This document shows positions 1 to 6,604 of a stretch of DNA of 8,239 nt, in pieces. The number at the start of each line of letters is the position of its first letter. The stretch's first letter is position 1. Source of the stretch: an uncultured Prevotellaceae bacterium. GTDB lineage: Bacteria > Bacteroidota > Bacteroidia > Bacteroidales > Bacteroidaceae. The notes below the pieces were generated by a model. The model saw only the letters and a program-made list of their open reading frames with translations. It had not been told where the DNA came from and ran no database searches. Location of the stretch: positions 1 to 8,239 of the forward strand of contig CATXZX010000056.1 of assembly GCA_958404085.1 (NCBI GenBank), in the 5' to 3' direction. The translations under genes were made by a program, and so were the position numbers.

Positions 1-1
1 G

Positions 2-61
2 GACCGCCCGTTGCTGAAAAACGCATACGGCCAGTATTTGATAAAACTGATTGAAGAATAG
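2..61 (+). CDS. C-terminal end of an unrecognised upstream gene (partial)
   Basis: The second forward frame is open from the window edge to a TAG stop at 59-61 and reads DRPLLKNAYGQYLIKLIEE. This looks like an ordinary amphipathic helical protein end. The other two forward frames stop at 52-54 and at 15-17 and look less protein-like. Only 19 residues are visible, so the family cannot be named. The stop is 97 nt before the next gene on the same strand, so co-transcription is possible but not shown. It could also be chance open frame. Confidence 0.45.
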   Translation, partial: DRPLLKNAYGQYLIKLIEE

Positions 62-158
62 CACATAAGCGGGCTCAGTCTATGTCCTGCAGTGTGGATA
101 GAGTGGAATCTTAACCGTATACGGCGGGTGGTGGTAGGCTTGTTAATAGTAGAACCGG
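62..158. other. Intergenic gap upstream of the surface protein gene
   Basis: This 97-nt non-coding stretch separates the partial upstream gene from the secreted protein gene. It holds a perfect 10-bp palindrome, CCGTATACGG, at 115-124. The nearest thing to a Bacteroides -7 box is TAGGCTTG at 135-142, one mismatch from TAnnTTTG and only 16 nt before the start codon. I see no convincing -33 element and no terminator hairpin. The downstream gene may therefore be read through from upstream or have a weak promoter here. Confidence 0.5.
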
Positions 159-1652
159 ATGTTTCATAAGATTCATTGGCTGTTGTGCGTATGTTTCTTT
201 CTGACAGGAAGAACGGCTCAGGCAGTAGATAAGAGTACGTATATGCTGGTTTTCGAAAACGGAAACCGGCATGTGGCTGTTGCGGCAGTTCCGTTGAATC
301 AGGTGGGCATGGCGTTCGGGGTTATGGATAGTCTGCTGCTTTCCGATGGAACGTATGCTTCAGTCAATGACTCTTTCCGGTGGACTGTTACGGCGCGTTC
401 CGAAGGTGGGTTCTACCTGAAAACACAGGACGACAGATGGTTGCTTCCTCGTGTTCCGACATCTCAGCATGCCGCAGGTTTACGGTTGTCGGAGCAGAAC
501 GAGGCTGATGCTTACTGGGAACTGATGGAGGATGGACTGCTGACGGGGTATGTTTCTCCGTCGGCCGAACCGCGGATTATGGTCTACCGTAAGGGGACTG
601 CAGTCAGTGGGTTTACGACCGATACGCCGCAGGCTTTGGACAACCCGGTCGAGGGACAAATGTCATTTGTACGGATTATTCAGGCGGCTCCTTTGCAGCG
701 GATGATACGGGATGCGGGCGGACTTGTGACGCTTGAGGGCGGATGGAGCTATCAAAAACTGAAGGCTTTGGATTGGGACAGTATAACGGCATTGGACCTG
801 ACGCATATCGTATTGCCTTCGTGGCCTGTCCGGTGGAACCGGCGTCCGGCGGATAGCAATGCGCTGGTTTATGTATCGGAGGTTCAACGTCCGTTTGTTT
901 CGAAAGAATGGTGCAATGTGGTCTTGAAGGAGGATGATGAATCGCTGAATAGGGCATTGACGCCTATTGAACTGACGGATGGCATGCCTTTCTATGTACC
1001 TTATGCGTTTCGCGTCGGACCGGACTCGTTGGTCTACACCCGTTATCCGAAGGATGATGGGTATTGGGAAAGTATTTATTTGCCGTTTGCCGTGGCAGAC
1101 TGGCCGGCTGATTTTCTGTTGGCCTTGCGCGAAACTGGAGATAGCGGAGCTGCCTTATGTTTTGCTATGGCAACAGCCTTGCCGGCTTATACGCCTGCCA
1201 TTTTCCGCTATGTGGGTAATACGTACTACGATGGTCCGATGAGGTTGACGGCTGTTCCTGGCGTAGTGGCACGAACTGTGTGTGACGACGAGGGCGGAAT
1301 GTATGGCTTGGCAGGTACGCTGAGTCGTTTGGATGTAACGGACTCTTTTCAGCGGATTTATTTGCTGAATCCTACAGGACAAAAGTTTTCGTTGGCTGCT
1401 GCGCAGAGTTATGTGAATCCGTTCCGTTGTTATTACCATGCCTCGCAGCAGGAAAAACACGATGTCCGGTTCAGTATAACAGATGGTCTGGTTGCGGTCC
1501 GTCCCGTTGCGGGGGCTTCGGCGACGCAGAGATATGATGTGTATACCTTGTCCGGTATCAGTTTGATGCAGGATGGGACATGGAAAGAAGTACGTGAAAA
1601 ACTGATCCCCGGCCTGTATATTATAAATGGAAAAGTAACAAGAGTACAATAA
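159..1652 (+). CDS. Predicted secreted/surface protein with Bacteroidales-type C-terminal module
   Basis: The 497-residue product begins with a plausible type I signal peptide: His/Lys near the N-terminus, a hydrophobic stretch at about 7-16, and likely cleavage after TAQA at residue 22. The start is fixed by in-frame stops TAA and TAG at 144-149. Residues ~25-170 look beta-rich, with YLKTQDDRW-like strands recalling ricin- or trefoil-like segments of Bacteroides surface proteins. Residues ~250-425 contain phrases I recall from that group: ELTDGMPFYVPYAF (271-284), WESIYLPFAV (303-312), IYLLNPTGQKF (400-410) and NPFRCYY (420-426). The last ~40 residues (VYTLSGISLM, then GLYIINGKV) match the short C-terminal signature of many Bacteroidales exported proteins and resemble a type IX secretion-type C-terminal domain. 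No catalytic motif is evident. It lies 21 nt ahead of the HAD gene and is probably co-transcribed with it. Function is unknown; the extracytoplasmic location is fairly safe. Confidence 0.8.
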   Translation: MFHKIHWLLCVCFFLTGRTAQAVDKSTYMLVFENGNRHVAVAAVPLNQVGMAFGVMDSLLLSDGTYASVNDSFRWTVTARSEGGFYLKTQDDRWLLPRVPTSQHAAGLRLSEQNEADAYWELMEDGLLTGYVSPSAEPRIMVYRKGTAVSGFTTDTPQALDNPVEGQMSFVRIIQAAPLQRMIRDAGGLVTLEGGWSYQKLKALDWDSITALDLTHIVLPSWPVRWNRRPADSNALVYVSEVQRPFVSKEWCNVVLKEDDESLNRALTPIELTDGMPFYVPYAFRVGPDSLVYTRYPKDDGYWESIYLPFAVADWPADFLLALRETGDSGAALCFAMATALPAYTPAIFRYVGNTYYDGPMRLTAVPGVVARTVCDDEGGMYGLAGTLSRLDVTDSFQRIYLLNPTGQKFSLAAAQSYVNPFRCYYHASQQEKHDVRFSITDGLVAVRPVAGASATQRYDVYTLSGISLMQDGTWKEVREKLIPGLYIINGKVTRVQ

Positions 1653-1673
1653 ACTAATAAAACTGAATAGAAT

Positions 1674-2093
1674 ATGGTAATAGGAATAGATTTCGATGGA
1701 ACAATTGTCGAGGACAGGTATCCCGAAATAGGAAGGGAGCGTCTCTTCGCAACTGAGACATTGCGTAAATTAATAGAGGACGGACACCGCCTTATTTTGT
1801 GGACGGTACGCGAAGGTGATTTGTTGGACGAGGCTGTTAAATGGTGTGAGGAGCGTGGCGTAGTATTTTATTCGGTGAATAAAGACTACATAGAGGAAAC
1901 GGCCGGTAGCCGCCATTTCAGCCGGAAAATTAAGGCAGACGTGTTCATCGACGATCGGAATATCGGAGGAATTCCCGATTGGGGCGTTATTTATGAACTG
2001 ATATCGAAACGGATGACGTTGGAAGAATATCTGATGAATGGTGGAGAAATGGTTTCGAAACAGCCGCATAAGAAACGCTGGTGGCAATTGTGA
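1674..2093 (+). CDS. Small HAD-superfamily hydrolase (BT0820-like), probable phosphatase
   Basis: This 139-residue cytoplasmic protein carries the HAD signatures. Motif I is DFDGT with D6 as nucleophile and D8 as general acid/base; motif II is the threonine of LWTVR (T44); the motif III lysine is in SRKIKAD (K85 or K87); motif IV is FIDDRN (D93, D94). There is no large cap insertion, so it is a minimal, capless HAD. The DFDGTIVED...YPEIG opening and the IDDRNIGG block fit the small Bacteroidetes family typified by B. thetaiotaomicron BT_0820. The expected chemistry is Mg-dependent phosphate-ester hydrolysis through an aspartyl-phosphate; the substrate cannot be read from the sequence. The start is the ATG 21 nt after the surface protein stop, in an A-rich stretch with no Shine-Dalgarno site. 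A terminator begins 28 nt past the stop. Confidence 0.9.
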   Translation: MVIGIDFDGTIVEDRYPEIGRERLFATETLRKLIEDGHRLILWTVREGDLLDEAVKWCEERGVVFYSVNKDYIEETAGSRHFSRKIKADVFIDDRNIGGIPDWGVIYELISKRMTLEEYLMNGGEMVSKQPHKKRWWQL

Positions 2094-2121
2094 CAATTTG
2101 CGGTGAGATTATGGTATAAGA

Positions 2122-2158
2122 AAATGGGCAGTTTTTTAATTCTGCCCATTTCTTTTTC
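2122..2158 (+). terminator. Intrinsic terminator of the surface protein-HAD unit
   Basis: A perfect 10-bp stem pairs AAATGGGCAG (2122-2131) with CTGCCCATTT (2142-2151) around a 10-nt loop. It is followed by CTTTTTCG, a T-rich run. It starts 28 nt after the HAD stop. Read on the other strand the same hairpin is followed by TTTTCTTATA, so it could act in both directions and back up the terminator of the converging gene. Confidence 0.85.
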
Positions 2159-2206
2159 GTATTTGCCGGATAGTTATGATGATTGTAGCTGTGCTTCTTA
2201 CAAACG

Positions 2207-2242
2207 GGGCGGCAAGCATATATAAATTCATGCTTGCCGCCC
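2207..2242 (-). terminator. Hairpin terminator downstream of the folding factor gene
   Basis: A perfect 13-bp GC-rich stem pairs GGGCGGCAAGCAT (2207-2219) with ATGCTTGCCGCCC (2230-2242) around a 10-nt AT-rich loop. It lies 33 nt past the stop codon of the minus-strand gene. On that strand it is followed by CGTTTGTAAG, a weak T-tract, so it may stop transcription inefficiently or act mainly as a protective 3' stem. The convergent position supports the terminator reading over a regulatory one. Confidence 0.75.
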
Positions 2243-2275
2243 GCTTATGGTAAAGGTTTATTTAAAATTCGAACA

Positions 2276-4420
2276 TTAGAAATATAAGTAACGACGATCT
2301 TTTACGTTTGCTTTCAGCCATAATTCATAACTGAAGTTGCTGGCTGCGCGCATGTTGATTTGGTTTATACGCATCTCTTCGGCTTTTTCGTTGTAAGTAT
2401 CCTTAGACTGTGTACGCGAAAGTACCTGATACATGAATACTCCGTTGTTTCCTTTCACCGGACCGCCGAATTTATTCAATTGGGCACCAGCTACGCAACC
2501 TGCTACGGCGGGTTCGGTAGAACCTACGGCACGGATGTATGCCGGAATACCGAATGAGATGGATAACGTGTCGACAGATACGTCTTTAACAGCTTTGGCC
2601 TGTTCAAGGTTGGAAACGTTTTGCAGTGAAGCAATGATTTTTTCTGCTTTCTTGTCACGTTTAACCATTGCTGCGACTTCATTCTTTACATCTTCGAGGG
2701 GACGATAGCCTTCTTCGTAGATTTTGGTTAATGCGATGACAAGTAAATGATCGTTGTTGCCGCATTCGTACAGCGGGGAGGTCTCGCCTTCTTTCGCCTC
2801 GAATACCCAGCGGAGAGCATCACGCGTAGACGGGATATTTGCTACGTAATGTACGCTATTGGGGAACTCTGAACTTTCGATTACATTGTATCCGTTTTTA
2901 GCTGCATTGGCTTCCATATCTTTAAGTGTGGGGTTGGAAGCAACAAAGCGGCTGAAGTCGTTGTATGCCTTGGAATAAGTTTCTTTGCTGAACTCGATAG
3001 GACGTTTGATAACGGCCAAATCGTATTTTGTAGTCATGCCCTTACGGCCGGTAACCTGAGCGATAACGCGTCCCTGGCCCATAGTCGTTTTTTCGATGGC
3101 ATTGACATTCATACTGTTGAGCAGTGTAATGAATTTAGCATCTTCTTCACCCATCGTAGAGCCTTCGTAAGCGCGGGAAGATAACCATTGTTTGATGCCG
3201 GATTGCTTATAATTTTTGGCAACAGCTTCAAAGTCTGCACCAGCTTTGAGTGCATTGTAAATACTGTCGGCGCGTTTGTTCATATCGTCCTCTGTGACAC
3301 CAACCACTTGGATTGTACGGAATTCGATAGAGTCGGGAAGTGTTACTTTATTCTTTAGTTTGAGAATATTCATGGTGTTGTCTGCCGCATTGAGGTAAGG
3401 GCCCTTTACAATTCCTGTATTGATGGAATCAAGTTCGGACTGAATATCTGTCGGGAAAGCATTCTTGGTAAGCGGAACCGGCGAGTATGCAATTACAGAA
3501 TTACTCTGGCGGACAATACGTGCTTCTTCTCCGTTTTCGTTACGAAGTTGTTCTGCCAAATCATTCATTTCCTTGGAAAGTTCAGCCTTATCTTTTTCGC
3601 TGGCAGTAACCTGGAAATCTACATACTTGATGACACGGCGCTCTTCGGGGATACGGAACAATTCTTTCTTGCTGTTGTACATGGCTTTCAGTTCGGCGTC
3701 TGTAACCTGGATGTCGTTATCTGAAATAGCCGTGTAGGGGTAAGATACAATGATTGCTTCGTTCTTGTTTACCCGATCGTCGTATGACATTTTACTAACG
3801 ATAGGATTGGAAATAAATGTCTTGACAAACAAAGTTTGGTATTTCTCGTTGAGAAGCGACTCTCTCAGCGATTTTTCAACAAATCCCCAGAATTTGTACA
3901 GATTCTGATAATATTCCATGTATTCGGCGGGTATTTGTTCCGGCTTGTTCTTCATGTTGTCGTATTCAGTCAAGAAATTTTTCAACATGTTTGCATCAAA
4001 CATTCCGGTCTTTTCATTTCTGAATGGAGTCTGCTGCAGTAACTGGTGTTTCCCGGAGCGGATAATTTCTTCCATTTCGCCGTCTGTTACGGTAAGGCCT
4101 AATTTTTGAGCTTCATGTTCGATAAGTTTGTTGTTCACGTATGTTTGCCAAACCTGATCCTTTAGGGAGTTCAACTCATAATCGTTCAACGAAGAAATAC
4201 CGCGCATGAACTTGAACGCTTCGGTATATTCGTCCACCATGTTTTGATATTCCTGGACGTTGAGTTTTTCGTCATAAATTTTACCGATTTGTTGCTTTTC
4301 CTGATTGGAAGTCGTTTCCATCGAGCGGAAAAACTCTTCGGCAATAAATGCAAAGAGCGCTAAACCGATAACGGCTATCAAGAGCGTTCCTTTGCTTCTG
4401 ATTTTTTGTAATGCTGCCAT
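2276..4420 (-). CDS. SurA/PpiD-like periplasmic folding factor (peptidylprolyl isomerase family)
   Basis: The 714-residue product has the Bacteroidetes PpiD/SurA layout. It has a short basic N-terminus (MAALQKIRSK), one membrane anchor at ~11-30 and a SurA_N-type helical chaperone region at ~40-200 (for example VNNKLIEHEAQKLGLTVTDGEMEEII). A parvulin-like domain follows at ~335-460 (GPYLNAADNTMNILKL, GADFEAVAKNY), then a second parvulin-like half at ~530-600 and a C-terminal region ending in DRRYLYF. It should be anchored in the inner membrane with its bulk in the periplasm, helping outer-membrane proteins fold. The start is the ATG at 4420. Upstream candidates at 4465 (ATG) and 4501 (TTG) are disfavoured because a -7 promoter box lies at 4475-4482 and because family members begin MA(A/T)LQKIRSKG. 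The usual parvulin catalytic histidine position appears to be threonine (FRTIQV, 367-372), so a chaperone role is more likely than isomerase activity. It is transcribed in the same direction as lptC, probably from its own promoter. Confidence 0.93.
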   Translation of the reverse strand: MAALQKIRSKGTLLIAVIGLALFAFIAEEFFRSMETTSNQEKQQIGKIYDEKLNVQEYQNMVDEYTEAFKFMRGISSLNDYELNSLKDQVWQTYVNNKLIEHEAQKLGLTVTDGEMEEIIRSGKHQLLQQTPFRNEKTGMFDANMLKNFLTEYDNMKNKPEQIPAEYMEYYQNLYKFWGFVEKSLRESLLNEKYQTLFVKTFISNPIVSKMSYDDRVNKNEAIIVSYPYTAISDNDIQVTDAELKAMYNSKKELFRIPEERRVIKYVDFQVTASEKDKAELSKEMNDLAEQLRNENGEEARIVRQSNSVIAYSPVPLTKNAFPTDIQSELDSINTGIVKGPYLNAADNTMNILKLKNKVTLPDSIEFRTIQVVGVTEDDMNKRADSIYNALKAGADFEAVAKNYKQSGIKQWLSSRAYEGSTMGEEDAKFITLLNSMNVNAIEKTTMGQGRVIAQVTGRKGMTTKYDLAVIKRPIEFSKETYSKAYNDFSRFVASNPTLKDMEANAAKNGYNVIESSEFPNSVHYVANIPSTRDALRWVFEAKEGETSPLYECGNNDHLLVIALTKIYEEGYRPLEDVKNEVAAMVKRDKKAEKIIASLQNVSNLEQAKAVKDVSVDTLSISFGIPAYIRAVGSTEPAVAGCVAGAQLNKFGGPVKGNNGVFMYQVLSRTQSKDTYNEKAEEMRINQINMRAASNFSYELWLKANVKDRRYLYF

Positions 4421-4447
4421 TCGTTTTTGTTTTTTATTTTTTTTACT
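4421..4447 (-). promoter_or_regulatory. A-rich leader ahead of the folding factor start codon
   Basis: The 27 nt before the ATG at 4420 read on the minus strand as an almost unbroken run of A (with AAAAAAAATAAAAAAC within). There is no Shine-Dalgarno core. A-rich unstructured leaders are the usual substitute in Bacteroidetes and are typical of well-expressed genes. Its position supports 4420 as the start rather than the in-frame codons further upstream. Confidence 0.5.
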
Positions 4448-4474
4448 TGTTATTTTATTCTGCATTAAGGCGTA

Positions 4475-4482
4475 CAAAGATA
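4475..4482 (-). promoter_or_regulatory. Bacteroides-type -7 box for the folding factor gene
   Basis: On the minus strand this reads TATCTTTG, a perfect match to the Bacteroidetes -7 consensus TAnnTTTG. A start of transcription near 4468 would give a 5' leader of about 50 nt. No clean -33 TTTG lies at the usual 19-21 nt spacing; the closest is GTTG at 4499-4502, 16 nt away. The box sits in the 194-nt gap after lptC and would let the chaperone be made independently of the coaX-lptC unit. Confidence 0.6.
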
Positions 4483-4502
4483 GTAAAAAGGTGTGATTCA
4501 AC

Positions 4503-4525
4503 GGTACTTTTTGCTCAAAAAGTCC
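4503..4525 (-). terminator. Weak hairpin after lptC, possible terminator or attenuator
   Basis: ACTTTTT (4506-4512) pairs with AAAAAGT (4517-4523) around a 4-nt loop, GCTC on the plus strand. Flanking GG and CC could extend the stem with one bulged base. It lies about 90 nt past the lptC stop and just upstream of the next promoter. On the minus strand there is no immediate T-run after the stem; the nearest is TTTTT about 15 nt on. The stem is A/T-dominated and could be chance. Confidence 0.3.
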
Positions 4526-4614
4526 GGTTCTTTACTTACAGAAGGTGTTCCTGTGGATTTTTGCGGTCGAGGATTTACGTCTTTATAAGCTGTTTTATTG
4601 TTGTTTCTATACTA

Positions 4615-5250
4615 TTATTCGTTATTTGCGACTGGGATTCCGGTACTGTCTGTCGGTGCATTTTCTTCTGGAACAGGGAATATCGCAGCCGAGTTGTGTA
4701 TATAGTATTCGGTCATCTGTTCGTTTGAACGGAACTGGTCTCCCTCAATCTCTTGGTCGGGTTCGACGATTCTCATGTGGCTGTCGGAATATACGATGTG
4801 TTGGTCCATATTCCAGAATAGTTTGTCAGTCCAGAATTTTGTACCTTTTTGATTTTTGATGAATACGCGGCCACGTAGTTCCCATAAGTTCTGATTGTAC
4901 CAATATGCAGTATCGGCCGTTATATATAGCTCGATATGAAATTTTTCATCGAATTTTTCCAGAAAAATACCTTTTTCGAATGTCTGACGCGGGGGCTGTG
5001 TGCGATCATATACTTTCCATTCTTCCGCGATAATCTTGTATCGGATAATTCCGGAATCCGAGATGAGCTTCGATACGCCATAGGATGTCATGACCGGAAT
5101 TGAGTCGCGTTCCGTGACAGCTTTGGCCGTAGGAGTCGCATCTTCCGTGCATGATGCCATAAGTGTAAATAACAGAAGAAACATGGCTACCATGTTTCTC
5201 CATATGTATATGCGAATTTCTTTTTTCTGTACAGATTGATTCGACGGCAT
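4615..5250 (-). CDS. lptC: LptC family protein, LPS transport
   Basis: The 211-residue product matches the Bacteroidetes LptC family: one N-terminal hydrophobic segment, then a single beta-jellyroll region at ~50-190. Family-like stretches include LISDSGIIRYKIIAEEWKVYD, ITADTAYW, NLWELRGRVFIKN, KLFWNMDQHIVYSDSHMRI and EIEGDQFRSNEQMTEY. LptC receives lipopolysaccharide from the LptB2FG transporter at the inner membrane and passes it to LptA in the periplasm. Here the hydrophobic segment (20-33) ends in LMASC with C34, resembling a lipobox, so the protein may be lipid-anchored rather than a bitopic membrane protein as in E. coli; the -3 methionine makes this uncertain. The E. coli protein is 191 residues, so length is ordinary. 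The start ATG is 22 nt after the barrel protein stop. A GGAG lies only 2 nt before the ATG, too close for a good Shine-Dalgarno site. M20 is a possible later start, but it would remove the basic N-region. Confidence 0.9.
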   Translation of the reverse strand: MPSNQSVQKKEIRIYIWRNMVAMFLLLFTLMASCTEDATPTAKAVTERDSIPVMTSYGVSKLISDSGIIRYKIIAEEWKVYDRTQPPRQTFEKGIFLEKFDEKFHIELYITADTAYWYNQNLWELRGRVFIKNQKGTKFWTDKLFWNMDQHIVYSDSHMRIVEPDQEIEGDQFRSNEQMTEYYIHNSAAIFPVPEENAPTDSTGIPVANNE

Positions 5251-5272
5251 GTCTCCAAATGCTTTGCTGTGA

Positions 5273-6604
5273 TTACTTGACTTTCCACTTCATGAACCAT
5301 CGTTCATTAAATGTCAGGCCTACACATAAGCGGAAGTAGTTTTCTGTTATCATATGACTCATTTTCGGACTGACATGTTCCCATTGAGCCGAAATGTTGA
5401 GTATGGAACGGTTATTGTAGTTGTTGATAATAGGTATGCCTATACCCATGCTGACACAATAATTGTTTGCACCGCTTTGACCGTTGATGTTGGTGTATGG
5501 AGTCGTGTAGGAAAAACCGGCGCGGTACAGAATATGGTCGCGATAGCGTACACCGAAACGATTGGGATAGTATTCTGCACCGATTGCAAAGTGGTGACGG
5601 TTCGAAAATGCTCCTTTTCGGGGTTGATAAGTAGGAGTCCCATCGGGTGCATTGCCCAATTCCGGAAATTTCGCATTTTTCCATAATTGGGTCGTGTAAT
5701 CGAATCCTAACCGGAGTGAGTTCTTGTACAACCATGTCAGGCCTATACCGAATGAATGAGGCAATTCGAATGCATTCGATGTGCGGATTGTATCGCCGCT
5801 TTCTACGCTTCCGTTGTTGTATGTCAGACGCTGGCTGATAAATTGCGCCTGTGCGGCTATAGGATGTCCTATACCGTATGTCGCACCCCAAACAAGATAA
5901 TTCCTGGCGTTGATTTTTTGTTCGTATTGTATACCGAAATCAATTTTATATGTGCTGATATTTGCTTGATAATTACGTCTTAGAGGCTGAATGTAGCTGT
6001 CGCTGAACGATGATTGCGTTGTGTGTGAATAATCTCCCCATAGATAGGATAGATTTGTACCGATGGAGAATGCAGTCAAAGGTTTCCATCCTATACCGAT
6101 GTAGGCATAGTGCAGGCCGCCGTCTCCACTGTATGTTGTAGTTGTAGTCTGCCTTTCGAGCCCGTCGATGCTCTCCATAGCCTGTGTACTCGAAGTATTG
6201 TAGCCAATGGTACTAAAGGGCATAAGTCCCAATGAGACACCAACATTTCTCCAGGCCCGGAAACCGATGTTCAAGTAATCTATGGACGTATTGTTGGCAT
6301 TTATCTTGGTTCCGCCTTGCGAGAAATTGGTCTTTTGCAGCGACATGCCGAAGTCGAGCAAAAACGTCAGCGAGTCTATGGCCGAATACGATGCCGGATT
6401 TTGTGAGTTCAGTTGGTCATTGCTACGCATACCCATGGCTACACCGCCCATTCCTTTGTTGAAACCGTTGGCTTGGTCGGAAAGAAGGCCGAAACCATAG
6501 CGAGAGTAGGGTGAATTACTGCCGTTCGTTTGTGCATGAAGCAGATAGGGAAGCGTTACCAATACAGCTGCAAGCAGCAACGTCTTTCTATTCTTGTTTG
6601 TCAT
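5273..6604 (-). CDS. Outer-membrane beta-barrel protein, FadL/OmpP1-like, uncharacterised
   Basis: The 443-residue product has a clear signal peptide: basic MTNKNRK, hydrophobic core ~8-22, likely cleavage after LLHA at residue 24. The mature protein opens with NSPYSRYGFGLL (30-41) and then GMGGVAMGMR...LNSQNPASYSAID. This recalls the N-terminal hatch region of FadL/OmpP1 proteins and is typical of a conserved Bacteroidetes outer-membrane family. The rest alternates polar and aromatic residues in many predicted amphipathic strands rich in Tyr, Trp, Asn and Gly (for example YAYIGIGWKPL, SIGTNLSYLWGDY, LRLGFDYTTQLW, ILNISAQWEHV), as expected for a barrel. It ends NERWFMKWKVK, without the terminal Phe common in proteobacterial porins. 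Substrate is unknown; hydrophobic-compound uptake is a family-based guess only. Its start overlaps the end of coaX by 17 nt and lptC follows after 22 nt, so it is very likely translated from the same message. Confidence 0.85.
   Translation of the reverse strand: MTNKNRKTLLLAAVLVTLPYLLHAQTNGSNSPYSRYGFGLLSDQANGFNKGMGGVAMGMRSNDQLNSQNPASYSAIDSLTFLLDFGMSLQKTNFSQGGTKINANNTSIDYLNIGFRAWRNVGVSLGLMPFSTIGYNTSSTQAMESIDGLERQTTTTTYSGDGGLHYAYIGIGWKPLTAFSIGTNLSYLWGDYSHTTQSSFSDSYIQPLRRNYQANISTYKIDFGIQYEQKINARNYLVWGATYGIGHPIAAQAQFISQRLTYNNGSVESGDTIRTSNAFELPHSFGIGLTWLYKNSLRLGFDYTTQLWKNAKFPELGNAPDGTPTYQPRKGAFSNRHHFAIGAEYYPNRFGVRYRDHILYRAGFSYTTPYTNINGQSGANNYCVSMGIGIPIINNYNNRSILNISAQWEHVSPKMSHMITENYFRLCVGLTFNERWFMKWKVK

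Noticed and set aside
115..124. Perfect palindrome CCGTATACGG upstream of the surface protein gene, a possible operator
   Set aside because: Ten bases, single copy, and no regulator gene nearby; easily chance.
135..142. TAGGCTTG as a -7 promoter box for the surface protein gene
   Set aside because: One mismatch in the key TTTG, no -33 element, and very close to the start codon; not strong enough to call.
1155..1649. 164-residue minus-strand open frame within the surface protein gene
   Set aside because: No promoter or family-like motif; the plus-strand gene has a signal peptide and recognisable modules.
5412..5891. Long alternative open frames (159 residues minus, 110 residues plus) inside the barrel gene
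   Set aside because: Antisense or offset shadows of a well-supported gene; compositions are Arg/Cys/Ser-rich and unlike proteins, with no start signals.
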